Origin: Rutpela maculata
Lineage: Eukaryota; Arthropoda; Insecta; Coleoptera; Cerambycidae
Length of the DNA stretch: 64,000 bases
NCBI GenBank assembly: GCA_936432065.2
Contig: OW386293.2
Coordinates: 42,503,923-42,567,922 of the forward strand
Direction of reading: 5' to 3'
Position numbers and translations under genes: made by a program. Position 1 is the first letter of the stretch, and every line of letters starts with the position of its first letter. Below, piece after piece: positions 23,453 through 33,754 of this stretch. Under the pieces are notes generated by a model. It searched no databases. It saw nothing but the letters and a program-made list of their open reading frames with translations, and was not told where the DNA came from.

Positions 23453-25316
23453 GTAGTACGTGGTAAACTGCGAATGCCTATTATTTTGCTCGAATGTGGC
23501 ACAATTTATCTTTACATACACATACACAGCTATCCATTGTAACGTGCCACTTTTAATGGCGACGTAAATAAAATCTGGCGGGGAATGACATCATCCTTCT
23601 ATAAGGTATAAAAAGATTTTGATTGGTGAATGTTGACGCTTCTGTTGATGCTTTTCTTACCCTACGGGGAAGATATATAAACCAATTTTATGGCACGCCA
23701 TGTTGTTGGAGGCAAGCAGTAAGCCTGAGAGGTGGTCGGCTTCGGTCGGCCACTTAGTTTGTTTATTTGAGATCTGGTGGGTACAAACCCAAAAGTTAAG
23801 TTTAGTTCGTTACCTTATTGTGAATTATGAGTTATTGAGAAATCTAGTGCAATTCTTAGTGATTAATGTTGTTGACGTGGAATGTTCAAATTTCCTAATC
23901 AGGGTGTAGTCCAAGCTAATCTGTGTTTGAACAGCAAATTTTCCGTATTACTGTTGTCTGTCATAAGAAAATGCCTGATTATTTTCTGTTTTGTGTTAAT
24001 GAACGTAGCAAATGTATTTTGCTGCTAAATTCTGTTTAATGAAGAACTATTCCTGTATGTACAGTGTTTGTGACCTAGAAGACTGGTTATTGTAGAAGTT
24101 ATACGGGGTGTTTTAAAATCCCAGCCAGGACAGTAAGAGGTACAAGGGAACAAAACTGTAAGTTCTTTTCTTTTTAAATTACCTTGTTAAAGTAGCTGTA
24201 TGCTACATATTTTACTGTGGACATTATCAGTTCGTACCAAAAACAATTAAGGGAGTAACTTTTAGACAATTATCGCCCTTCCGTGTAAGTCTGCTTTAGT
24301 TAATTAATGGTACGGACTAAATCGCATAATTTTTCATGTTTATTATTGATAGTCTTGTAATAAATACTCCATTACATTGGTTCGTATTAGAAGTTTAAGT
24401 TCATGTTTAGCATTATTTGTTTCGTTTCATCGCTATGTTAATTTGTAATGACATATTTTATGAACGTCCTGTGGAGTCAAGCTTGATTTACGGTATTTTG
24501 TAATTATCTATAGTGAGTTGTAAAGATTTTTTATGTACACGGTACAATCATTCTGTTAATATATTGTTCTTTTGTTATACGGTGTTATTATTAATTAGTG
24601 TTTATTTATCTCATTGGATGTGTATAATAGAGAACAACTAATAAGGTAAGAGTAAGGAGTAATCTGCCAGTCTGCTAATCACGTAACTACACCCAAGAGT
24701 TAAAGTCTCAGGCTCGGGTAGTAACGTAGGTCACTGGAATCTATGGTGACTAAAAATTTAACGTTATACCATATCTACATTAGCCTATATCCTTTTTTTT
24801 GTTTTGTAGCCAACTACGCCCAACTTACATATACACACAGACCTACACTCTACATGGTATTTTCACAAAAGGAGAAATCTTGTGTTATTATGTTAAGAGT
24901 TGTATTAACAAAAAAAATATATAGAATTTGAAACGATTTCAAGAAATATCGCTAAAAATTGTGAAATAAAATATCACCGCCGCCCCGCGTCACTCAGTTA
25001 ATTGAACGTAATATTACCTAATATTGATATTGAAGTTGGTTAAAAATACCTTTTGTTATTTGTTCATTGTTACATCGACCTTGATAAGGTTCAGTTCACT
25101 GGGCGACGCGACGCACAGTGTGATGAAAGCCTACTGTGCCACCCAAATCACTCTACAGGTCGTCAAGTTAAAGTTATCAGAAACTTTAGCGAGTTTTCAA
25201 CTTTCTAGTTCCATAATTGATATTAAAATAAAGTTTTCACTTTTGGCACCTGTCAAAATTTCTGTCAACTTAATGAAAATACCATATAATACATAAGTCT
25301 ACGATCATCATACGTT
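23453..25316. other. non-coding DNA, possible solo LTR near 23.6 kb
   Basis: No protein family is recognised. At 23605-23780 there are two TATA-like boxes (TATAAAAAG, about 23608; GATATATAAACC, about 23664) and a GC-rich stretch, which would fit a solo LTR, but no TG...CA ends with a target duplication were found. Confidence 0.3.
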
Positions 25317-25432
25317 TCTGAAGTAAGTATTTTGACGCGCTGAAGCCAATTTTGGACAAAAAAAATTCTACTCCGTCAATTTTTATTTACCACACCTTTT
25401 ATCCCCTAAAAAAAGGTTTTGTCCTAAGGTCC
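25317..25432. repeat. member of a dispersed repeat also seen at 31.4 and 55.7 kb
   Basis: Contains 'tattttgacgcgctgaagcc' and 'atcccctaaaaaaagg'. The first word recurs with changes near 55799, the second near 31465 and 55740. It abuts the inverted repeat that starts at about 25433. Confidence 0.5.
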
Positions 25433-25592
25433 TTCTATAGTAGTAGAACCGCAAGGATAGAATTATCGACACAAAACGGCTATTCGTGAAAGGATATTGC
25501 CGTTTGGCACACTAACCGTAAGGAAAGTATTTCGAAGGAGCGCCATCTTCAGTTACCATTTGGATCCAAGATGGCCGCCATTTTCAAGAAAT
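25433..25592. repeat. left terminal inverted repeat of a composite 6 kb unit
   Basis: About 155 bp are inverted relative to 31293-31436. Matching blocks include ACGGCTATTCGTGAAAG, TTCGAAGGAGCGCCA and CATTTGGATCCAA followed by ATGGC. It lies 150 bp before the orphan-family pseudogene. Confidence 0.75.
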
Positions 25593-25739
25593 CAATTGAG
25601 GTAATTTCCTGGCGAATCTATTAACTTCACAAAAAAAAGTGTAATTAAAAAGTGTTGCTTATTTTATTGCCAACAAAATAGTATTTTATGTATTTTGCGA
25701 AAATTTCGAAAATAAGGTCACTATTTACGAAAATTAAAC

Positions 25740-27605
25740 ATGATACCTCTATATGCCATCACAAAAGCTATTCAGGGGAACTGGCCTACACAATACGGCG
25801 AAAGCAAACTTTTCATCTTGTTTGGATCACTACATATAGAGCAAGCCTTTCTTAAAGTAATTGGTCAATTTTTAAGCGGTAGTGGATGGATTGAGGTATT
25901 ATCCAAATCTGGATTTGCAACATCTGGAGTGGCAGAATCATATATTAAAGTTACCTCAATAACAAAAGCAAGGCTAGCCCACCAAGTAAATGCTCTCGCT
26001 TTATATCAACTGTTGCATGAGGCATGAGGAAGAAGTGCAAGAGGAATCGTTTGAAAATTGGCGAAAGAACAAGCGTACCGTTCCTGTGTTCAAATATTGG
26101 AAGCTATGTCTGGAGTTGGAGCTTTTACTGCTTTTATTTGTAAAATCACATCGAGAAGGTAATGATTCTCTCTATAAAGAATCTTTTAAAGCTCTCATGC
26201 CTTGGTTCTTCATATTTGACCACCCAAATTACTCGAGATGTCTGTCAGTTTATCTTAAAGATTTAACGGAACTAAGTGAAACTAATCCAGATATTCGGAA
26301 AGCTTTTGAAAACGGACGTTTTGTTGTAAATAAAACAACTCACCGCTTCTCTGGAATTGGAATTGATCAAGCTCCTGAGCAGCATAATGCCATTATTAAA
26401 GGCGATAATAGATTTATAAGTTTAACCAACAATCCATCAGCCTTACGTATATGGATGTTTTCTGGTCCGGAAATCTCGAGAGTGCTAATGGAATTTACAA
26501 ATTTAAATGAAGAAGTATCCATCGACAATAGACACCATGAGGAATCGGCAGCTTTTCAAATGAAATTTAACGAAAATATACAACTTTTAAAAGAGGCTTA
26601 CACTGATTGTGGAACAATAGTTTGAAACATCACACTAGAGAAATTCGTAGAGGAGGAACGCGACGACGGGTTGGTGGTAATGTACTACTTCCTAAAAACT
26701 GGTCGGATTTTCTTAAGAACACAGATAATAAAACAGACCTGTTTCACTTTCTATCCAATGAATGTAAAACATCATCCATTATTTATCCTGTGGAAACACT
26801 ATGCACAATTGACGATAGGATCATTTCAAACCGCAATTCCCAAAATTCACATTTATCGCTCTGCAGTCACGAAGAAGCAGATACACGTATTATATTACAC
26901 GTACAGGATTGCATCCCCCAAGGTTGGAAAATATTTGCATAAGAACAGTAGACACCCATGTTGTAGTGTTAGCTACTGCTCTTTTTCATCGGTTGTATGT
27001 GCAAGGATGTTCACTTTGGTGCCAATAAGCACTTTAGACTAATATGTGTTAACGGGATAGCTGCACATTTGGGTCAACAAAAATGTGAAGCTTTGTTAGG
27101 TTTTCATGCATTCACGGGATGTGATACCGTCTCATTTTTCTCAGGCAAGGGAGAGTCGACTGCTTGGAAGACCTGGCAAATTTTCCCTGAGGTAACGGCA
27201 GCTTTTTCTTTTATGTCTAAGCCGCAAAGATTTGTTTTCTTAATGTACTGTTCAACATTCGACTGCTTTGAAGTTAACGATGTCCGAAAGGAATTTTTTA
27301 CGTCGAAGGGAAGAAATACTGCAAACCTTCCACCTTCTAAAGCCGCTTTAGACCAACACACTCGAAGAGCCACATACTAAAGTGGCCATGTATGGGGACA
27401 ATCATTGGAAACAAATCCTACTTTGCCAGATACTAAATCTTGGGGTTGTTGGTGTAAAAAAGATGGTATTTATTCACCATACTGGTCAACTTTACCTGAG
27501 GTATCCACAGCCTTGAGGCAACTGATACGGTGCGGCTACAAAAAGAACTGTAAACAAAATATATGTGCTTCTAAGAAAGTAGGTTTACATTGCACGTTGT
27601 TATGT
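25740..27605 (+). pseudogene. orphan metazoan protein family, middle and C-terminal part
   Basis: Fragments in successive frames form one broken protein. LHIEQAFLKVIGQFLSGSGW and TKARLAHQVNALALY come first (25740-26027). Then FKYWKLCLELELLLLLFVKS, HRFSGIGIDQAPEQHNAIIK and SGPEISRVLMEF (25990-26625). Further on are CSHEEADTRIILHVQD, FHAFTGCDTVSFFSGKGES, LPPSKAALDQHTRRATY, WSTLPEVSTAL and CGYKKNC. These blocks are typical of large uncharacterised proteins common in insects, corals and fish. The EADTR ... DTHVVVLA blocks recall PIN/FEN-type nuclease motifs, which is inference only. At least five frameshifts or stops are present. The N-terminal third is missing here, but a separate N-terminal fragment lies at 54.3 kb. 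Confidence 0.7.
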
Positions 27606-27607
27606 AC

Positions 27608-27652
<45 letters not shown>

Positions 27653-27655
27653 GTA
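27608..27655. repeat. TAA microsatellite, first of six
   Basis: About 15 TAA units beginning directly after the last conserved codons of the orphan protein. Later arrays lie at about 27861-27886, 28235-28256, 28410-28428, 28677-28703, 29886-29905 and 30934-30954. Each array separates two retrotransposon fragments. Confidence 0.95.
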
Positions 27656-27860
27656 ATATCCTCAACCGGTGTTGTGCCCCGTTCTCTTGCATTGAATTTA
27701 ACCAACCTAGGCCTTTCCTCTTTCTTAATCAGGGACCTGCAGAAATCCGTAATTCTCAATACTTGCCACATCGTTCGCAAGTTCCTGAGTTTGCAATAGT
27801 TTGTTGTCATCTTGCTCCGGCCGATGATTACAATAAAACCGCATTAAGCGAGAAATAACA
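27656..27860 (+). mobile_element. R4/Dong-like 3' fragment 1 (family A)
   Basis: The translated tail SSTGVVPRSLALNLTNLGL followed by QKSVILNTCHIVRKFLSLQ and a stop is the C-terminal end of an R4/Dong-type ORF2. It ends in GCGAGAAATAACA and runs into the next TAA array. Only about 205 bp remain. Confidence 0.75.
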
Positions 27861-27886
27861 TAATAATAATAATAATAATAATAATA

Positions 27887-28234
27887 CCTTCCTGATTGAC
27901 ATTGCTATCCCGAATTCCAATAACATCCAGGAAACTGCACAAAACAAGTTAGCGAAGTAACTGACTTAGCTTATGAGATCAGGCAGCAATGGGGGCAAGA
28001 TAGTGTTGTCATCCTCCCAATAATAATATCCACTACCGGCATTGTACCTCGATCCCTCGTCAGAAACTTAGTCACCCTGGACCTTCCCCCTTTCTTAGTT
28101 AGTGATATGCAGAAATCGGTTGTCCTTAATACGTGTCACACTGTGCGCAAATTTTTGAGCCTACAATAGTTCGTTTTCATCTTGCCTCGGCCGATGAATA
28201 CCGATAATACCGCACTAAGCGAGAAACAACAAAA
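27887..28234 (+). mobile_element. R4/Dong-like 3' fragment 2 (family A)
   Basis: Starts inside the restriction-like endonuclease region with FLIDIAIPNSNNIQETAQ, then the same tail as fragment 1 (STTGIVPRSLVRNL, QKSVVLNTCHTVRKFLSLQ, stop). The 3' end GCGAGAAACAACA adjoins TAA units. One in-frame stop and a frameshift are present. Confidence 0.75.
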
Positions 28235-28256
28235 CATAATAATAATAATAATAATA

Positions 28257-28409
28257 TATCGTCTTCTTAGGGCACACGAATCTGGCATCTACAGTCACTA
28301 ACCCTGCGGGATGCGGGGAGTGGCTGTGAATAATTCGCTGGCGCTTCTCCCGTGAGAATGTCGGAGACACGGGAGAACTGTCCAGCATCGCGCACGCGAA
28401 AAAAAAAAA
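28257..28409 (+). mobile_element. R4/Dong-like 3' fragment 3 (family B variant)
   Basis: Only 3' untranslated sequence: 'agggcacacga', 'ggggagtggct' and 'cacgggagaactg', related to the ends of fragments 4 and 5 but clearly diverged. It ends in an A-run and TAA units. Confidence 0.55.
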
Positions 28410-28428
28410 ATAATAATAATAATAATAA

Positions 28429-28676
28429 CGAGACACACACTGCTTTCGGAACTCAAGATCATACCGGCATGCCGAAACTCGGCAGAGATCTTAGCCGGCA
28501 GAATGCAGAAGGCCGTCATTCTTGGTTCATTACGTCTGCTCAGGGCACACGATTCCCGGACCCAGTAGTCACTTACCCCACGGGCGTGGGGAGTGGCTAC
28601 CGGTACTACCAGCTCCCCTCTGTGAGGGTCGGAGCCACAGAGAAGGGTGACTGGTTTTTAGCTCGCTAAAAAAAAA
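28429..28676 (+). mobile_element. R4/Dong-like 3' fragment 4 (family B)
   Basis: Nearly identical to the last 245 bp of fragment 5 (about 29634-29880), starting 'gagacacacactgctttcgg' and ending 'tttttagctcgct' plus A-run and TAA. It is a severely 5'-truncated recent relative of fragment 5. Confidence 0.8.
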
Positions 28677-28703
28677 ATAATAATAATAATAATAATAATA
28701 ATA

Positions 28704-29885
28704 CGACACGACATCGGGGAGGCCGTGGACTCTTGAGTTTGGAGAGTCTCCATAATAGGATGGTTCTGGATGGAGCCTGTAAGGTCATCAGGAGTTCGGA
28801 TCCCCTCCTCTGCATGGTCCGAGACCATGAAAATGCAGGGGTAGGAGCCTTTCTGTTTAAGGCAGCACAGAGAGCAGCCGATGAACTTGGTCTCTCCTTC
28901 GACGTCGAGCGGGTAAATCGCGACTCTGTCACCGAGTTGGAATCTGCTCGGCGAAAAGCTGCAGAACACAACAACTTTCTGCAGCTTCACACGGATAAGC
29001 CAATGCATGGAGTTTTCTATAAAAATATAGAAAACCTTGGCTTATCCGAAAGGCTGACCTTTGCCTTCTTAAGGTCAGCCGGGCTGAAGTCTGAGACCGA
29101 GGGATTCATAATGGCTTGCCAGGATGGTGTATTTAACACCCTCGTCTATCGTAGTCGTGTCATGGGTATAGAGGTCCCTGATGTCAGCTGCAGGGCGCCA
29201 GAGACTCTTATGCACTTGCTGTCGGCTTGCCCGACATATGCAGTCTCGGCCTATATCCAAAGGCACGACGGAGCATTACGAGTGCTTTACTACCATTTAA
29301 GGCACTCGTATGGGATAGACGAAACACCAGTGCTGCCTTACGCTACGGGGGATATTGAGTCCGTTGTGGGAAATGAGAAGTGTCTAATTTATTGGAACTA
29401 CTCTTTTCCCACCGTCAGGCAAATACAAGCCAACAAGCCTGAAGTAGTACTCCTCGACCATCAACTCAAGACAATGTTCGTCGTGGAGTTCTCGGCTCCC
29501 GCGGAGAACAACATTGTCTTGAAGGAGGAGGAAAAACGGACAAAATATCAAGATCTGCTCTTCGAACTCCGCAGACTGTATCCAGACCATACTGTTAAGA
29601 TAGTGGTACTGATTATAGGAGCCCTCGGTGGAACGAGACACACACTGCTTTCGGAACTTAAGATCATACCGGCATGCCGAAACTCGGCAGAGGTCTTAGC
29701 CGGCAGAATGCAGAAGGCCGTCATTCTCGGTTCATTACGTCTGCTCAGGGCACACGATTCCCGGACCCAGTAGTCACTCACCCCACGGGCGTGGGGAGTG
29801 GCTACCAGTATTACCAGCTCCCCTCTGTGAGGGTCGAAGCCACAGAGAAGGGTGACTGGTTTTTAGCTAGCTAAAAAAAAAAATA
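28704..29885 (+). mobile_element. R4/Dong-like element fragment 5 (family B), 1.2 kb
   Basis: The longest family B fragment, 5'-truncated within ORF2 downstream of the reverse transcriptase. It ends in a 3' untranslated region, an A-run and the next TAA array. No target duplication can be told apart because target and tail are both TAA repeats, as is known for Dong of silkworm, which inserts in TAA repeats. Confidence 0.75.
28733..29773 (+). pseudogene. C-terminal part of R4/Dong-like ORF2 with endonuclease domain
   Basis: A 346-residue open frame without a start of its own, cut off upstream by 5' truncation. It carries the zinc-knuckle block CRAPETLMHLLSACPTYA and, about 20 residues later, a histidine (IQRHD). 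Next comes the restriction-like endonuclease core NKPEVVLLDHQLKTMFVVEF, corresponding to P-D/E ... E-F of the R2/R4 fold. The tail is LGGTRHTLLSELKIIPACR and MQKAVILGSLRLLRAHD. The family uses this nuclease to nick target DNA for target-primed reverse transcription. The frame is still open over more than 1 kb, so truncation is probably recent. Confidence 0.75.
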
Positions 29886-29905
29886 AAAATAATAATAATA
29901 ATAAT

Positions 29906-30933
29906 CAGCAGGCTCTGTAGAAAACAAATAGATAGGCTCCAAAAGTATTTCACAAGACAGACCAGCGACTTGCACACAGCCATCAGGAGAGCGGATAATA
30001 GGTATACCCCACTGCATTATGGATTTGCTGCATTATGATGGCAACGACCTTGAACCAGAGGCTGCCTACATCCAACAGAAGAGGCAGGAATGGATAGCGA
30101 AGCCACTCCATGGTAGATATGCAAATGTCCTCAGTCAGCCGCACGTTGATTCTAAATCCACGTGTGGCTGGCTGGGACGAGCAGATCTCTTCGCTGAGAC
30201 GGAGGGCTTCATGATTGCTATTCAAGACCACGTTGTTGCCACCAAAAACTACCTCAAATTCATCGTGAGGGCTGACATAGAGCATGTCATCAGCAGTCTG
30301 AAACCATACAGCACATAACAGGCGCCTGTCAGATGTTAGCAGCTACTGAATACCTCAATAGGCACAACCAAGTAGCTAAAATAGTGCACCAAGGGCTGGC
30401 ACAGCGACACGGCTTGTTGAAAGAAGAGATGCCTCACTATCAGTATGTCCCAAGTCCAGTCTTGGAAAACAACACCCACAGGCTATACTGGGATCGATCT
30501 GTGCTGACGGATCGGACAATCGTCCACAACAGACCGGACATAATCCTAATTAACAAAATTGCAAAGGAGGCTAGCATAATCGATATAGGGATCCCCAATG
30601 ATCATAACATCCAAAACCATGTCGCCGAGAAAGACGGTAAATATCAAAGACTTGGGCAAGAGATCCAACAAATGTGGCACCAAGAGAGGGTGAGTGTGAT
30701 TCTACTGATCATATCAACAACCGGAGTGGTCCCTAAAAATCTCGTAATCAACTTAACGAAGCTAGGCTTAGCAAATAAAATCGCAGCCATACAGAAAACA
30801 GTGATACTCTGCACTACATCAACCTTACGTTCCTTTCTGAATTGTCACTTGTAAATGCACCAGTTCCAAGTGTCTTGCCACGGCCGACACTTGTATACCT
30901 ACCCACCAGTAAATATGATGGAGAATTTAACAC
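29906..30933 (+). mobile_element. R4/Dong-like element fragment 6 (family A), 1.0 kb
   Basis: Begins 'cagcaggctctgtag' after a TAA array and ends 'gagaatttaacaca' before the last array. It carries ORF2 C-terminal coding sequence of family A, more complete than fragments 1 and 2 but diverged from both. Confidence 0.75.
30019..30854 (+). pseudogene. R4/Dong-like ORF2 C-terminus, frameshifted
   Basis: The first frame (30019-30318) has DVSQ-like linker sequence, ETEGFMIAIQD, then KFIVRADIEHVISS. A break at 30315 interrupts the zinc-knuckle region. The second frame (30333-30854) continues with ATEYLNRHNQVAKIVHQ, the endonuclease core HNRPDIILINKIAKEASIID (P-D ... D) followed by IGIPND, and the tail STTGVVPKNLVINLTKLGL ... 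LRSFL. The tail matches fragments 1 and 2, which defines family A. Confidence 0.75.
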
Positions 30934-30954
30934 ATAATAATAATAATAATAATA

Positions 30955-31292
30955 TGTCTTTATTCAAAACAAATACAATTCTTACAGTACTTGTATTCGC
31001 AGAATGGGCGAAGTTCAGTTCAGTAAGCAAACCGGCTTATCGTCTGCTCTTACACTTAACTTCTTGTAAGGGAAAGTGTGATTTAAATTAATATTTTGTT
31101 AAAAACATACATATAAATAAGTGATTCTGTAAAAAGAGAACAAATTTTGAATTTTATTAAATAACGGCTTTATTTCAATTCTAATCGCGAAATGTCCGAA
31201 ATACTTTTTTGTTGGCTGTTCAAAGCTCAACAACTTTGTATAAGGCTATTTTTCATTTACCAAAAAATCATATTTATTAGATTATTACAAAT
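30955..31292. other. short interval, possible 3' end of another retroelement
   Basis: TAA units are followed by 'tgtctttattcaaaac', which on the minus strand would be an A/T-rich retroelement terminus. Nothing coding is seen. Confidence 0.3.
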
Positions 31293-31436
31293 CAGCCGCC
31301 ATTTTGGATCCAAATGGTACCTGAAGGTGGCGCTCCTTCGAAGACGATTCTTTAGGGTACTACTAATAAGTATACCAAGCGGCAACATTCTTTCACAAAT
31401 AGCCGTTTTTTATTGGTTTGCTACTCTACTATAGTG
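31293..31436. repeat. right terminal inverted repeat of the composite 6 kb unit
   Basis: Inverted partner of 25433-25592; it begins CAGCCGCCATTTTGGATCC and ends CTACTATAG. It is followed by 'tgtcagtttccctctacc', a repeat also present at 55.7 kb. Confidence 0.75.
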
Positions 31437-32029
31437 TCAGTTTCCCTCTACCGCCCCCTATTATCCCCTAAAAAAAGGCAAAAAAGGTCTTGTTTGTACA
31501 ATTTTATTTTAAAATGTTATTTTAATAAGAGCATTACGAAACAAATTAAAGTTGCAGTCGGGCATTGCCAACTGCGAATATCCATCAAGCACAATAATTT
31601 CTTTAAACCTAAAATTTTTATTTAAAATTTGGAACAAATGTAATGGAGTATATTAGAATAGAATTGAATATAAGCCATGTTCACCATACAGAAGGATCGC
31701 CAGAGGTGTGTAAACTATCCTTTTTTTATATAAACTATGTTTTAGTACAATTTTATAGCCAAATGCTACTAAGGTTTTTGATTAAACACACAAAAATATA
31801 AAGATGTGCACAATATCGAACCTGCAATATACAGTTTGTCTTTCAGGTTTGAGATTATCAATTTTATTTTAAAATGTTCAATAGGTTTATATTCAAGTAT
31901 TAATTCCAATATATACAGAGCGATCCACGAGGAAACGAGCATAATGTTATGGTATGTTATTGGTGATTTAAAAATGGTTATTAAAAAGTCTTTGAGTTTT
32001 ACTTCCACATCCGGTGGATGTATAGTAAC
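31437..32029. other. non-coding repeat-derived DNA
   Basis: Contains 'tgtcagtttccctctaccgc' and a stretch resembling the flank of the LOA-like insertion ('aaagttgcagt...aactgcgaat', 31548-31577). No genes seen. Confidence 0.4.
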
Positions 32030-32190
32030 CCAAAAATTTGAAAATTTTTATTGTTCAAATGGGCTTAGAATGTCATGAAACATCAAGATTTTAAGTTTGA
32101 GCAAAAAAAATTCTGTCTGTTGGTCGGTCTCTCTGTCTGTAACTTTTTCTTGTGCGCACGTTTTCTCTGGAACCGTTTAACCCATCAAGG
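32010..32190. repeat. dispersed repeat family, copy 1 of 3
   Basis: Shared words: 'ttattgttcaaatgggctta', 'aagattttaagtttgagcaa', 'cttgtgcgcacgttt' and 'ctctggaaccgttta'. Further copies are at about 48512-48640 and 55425-55590. Two copies open with 'acttccacatc...gtggatgtatagtaac', a small inverted repeat. No coding content. Confidence 0.7.
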
Positions 32191-32339
32191 ACGAAATAAA
32201 ATTTTTCAAACATTTTTCAACTCTCTTATTATATTATTAGCCCAAACCCCAATATTAATAAGTTTATCGAAGTAAATTATCAAATATATTGCTATTTTTT
32301 TTAAAATGATGTGTTGCCATATGGAAACGCGAGTCCTTC

Positions 32340-32839
32340 ACACTGCCGTGTTTTGTAAAGAGTGCTTCCCAAAATATTTTACCGTAGACTCCTCATAATT
32401 TAATTCTTCCTCAGGAATAAACCATTTTAAAAACTTCTGTCGTAATAGATCACTCAGTGGTCGCAATTTACAATATTTATCAGTTAAATTTAATGGATTA
32501 TTATCAGCACAATGAAGGTAGCGCCAAATTGTTAAAAATCTGCCCCTCCTCATTATTTCTATTGCCAGTTGATTACCAAGATCTCCATCAGTATTCCAGT
32601 AGGCTTTCTTTCTAGGTAGCTGACAATATCCCGACAAAATCAGAATAGCGATGAAACACCTCATTTGTCAATAGTAATATGAAGGTTTGGGATGTTTCTA
32701 AATTGCGCGTATTTGTTTGATTCTTCTATCAGTAAGGCTAGTACATCATTGTCTACGAATAATTCGAACATTTCTACCGGCGATAATGTTTTAAACGTTT
32801 CATAGTCTGAATCAAAAATATTTAGTGGAATTTCTTCCA
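32340..32839 (-). pseudogene. piggyBac-like transposase, middle part
   Basis: Minus-strand coding resumes at the target duplication (32829-32839) with PLNIFDSDYETF and FELFVDNDVLALLIEESNKYA. It goes on to CFIAILILSGYCQLPRKKAYW, HCADNNPLNLTDKYCKLRPL and LNYEESTVKYFGKHS. These are DDE_Tnp_1_7 (piggyBac) landmarks. The first catalytic aspartate position (usually DES) reads EES. The protein breaks off after GKHS, and the rest of the catalytic domain is missing. A Jockey element separates this part from the N-terminal exons at 36.2-36.7 kb. Confidence 0.8.
32829..32839. repeat. target-site duplication of Jockey copy 1 (left)
   Basis: AATTTCTTCCA, identical to 36164-36174. Removing the insert and one copy joins the piggyBac frame without a gap (minus strand GDLEEI then PLNIF). 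Confidence 0.9.
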
Positions 32840-33446
32840 ATTCAATTCAATTCAAAAAGATTTATTAACATTTCAGTTACAAAAAATGCGCCTGAGTTGG
32901 AACCCGGTTCAGAGCCAGCCACACCACCACGGCGCGCAACGCCGGGTGGGGCAGGTCCAACCTCGGCTAGAACGGTAAGTAAAATGGGTGGAGGTTAGGG
33001 CTCCTGTTTTAATAAGAAATAAAACTTAAACCTAACAATTTATTGAAAAATAATCATGAACGATTTTAAAATACTTAGAACTACTTAGAAATAAATAGAA
33101 AATGGCGAATTTTGTTTAAGCGCGCACACGCGCACTGGCGCACACCTTCACTGTTTTAAGAGGTCGGGTTACTAGTACGTGAAAAACTCAATGAAAAAAC
33201 CCGCTCGAACAAATGACAACCTTCATCCGATGGTCTACCTGCCTTCGGAAAGGTAGGGTGAAGTTATGATTTAAAAGGTTTTGATTTGTAAGAAGTTATT
33301 GGTCGAGAGGGGATTTTAAAAAGAACAAAAAGAAACAAAAGAACAAAAATAAGACTAATAGAGAGAATATAGAAGGGGTTTGGGAGTAAAAGGTGGTGAA
33401 AGGTAAAAGGTGGTGAAATGGAAATTTTGGTATAGGAAAGATTTGG

Positions 33447-33754
33447 CTAGGGAGGTTGCCGAAAGATAGGCAACGCCTGGTATGGTAATGGGTGTCTTAT
33501 ATCGAAAAGCATGGCATTATGCTGTCTGATCCGTGTTATGTCTCGAGTTAGCGTACTGTCGCCCAATTTGAATTGGTAGAATTTTTGGGATGTTTCCCGG
33601 ACGAAGTCCGCTAGTGGGGTTATGACGTGGCAACGTGCGTAGAGGTCTCTGAGGGAGGTGTACCTACCGGAGTCTGAAATGAAGCGCATAAATTTATGTT
33701 CTAAAACTCTAAGTTTCCGCATTGTCGTGGCCGGGATGTTGCACCACACCGGCG
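33447..33754 (-). pseudogene. Jockey copy 1 ORF2, C-terminal part
   Basis: WCNIPATTMRKLRVLEHKFM, RDLYARCHVITPLADFV and RQHNAMLFDIRHPLP follow the reverse transcriptase in Jockey-type ORF2. The frame continues across the Transib insertion into 35146-36163; copy 2 (53079-53573) shows the undisturbed order. The C-terminal protein runs to the stop at 33447. Confidence 0.85.
33750..33754. repeat. CGGCG target-site duplication of the Transib element (left)
   Basis: CGGCG, repeated at 35146-35150. The uninterrupted Jockey copy 2 has a single 'accggcgccgcg' here. A 5-bp CG-rich duplication is the Transib hallmark. Confidence 0.9.

Noticed and set aside
27590..27810. Frames with poly-isoleucine on both strands
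   Set aside because: They are translations of the TAA microsatellite.
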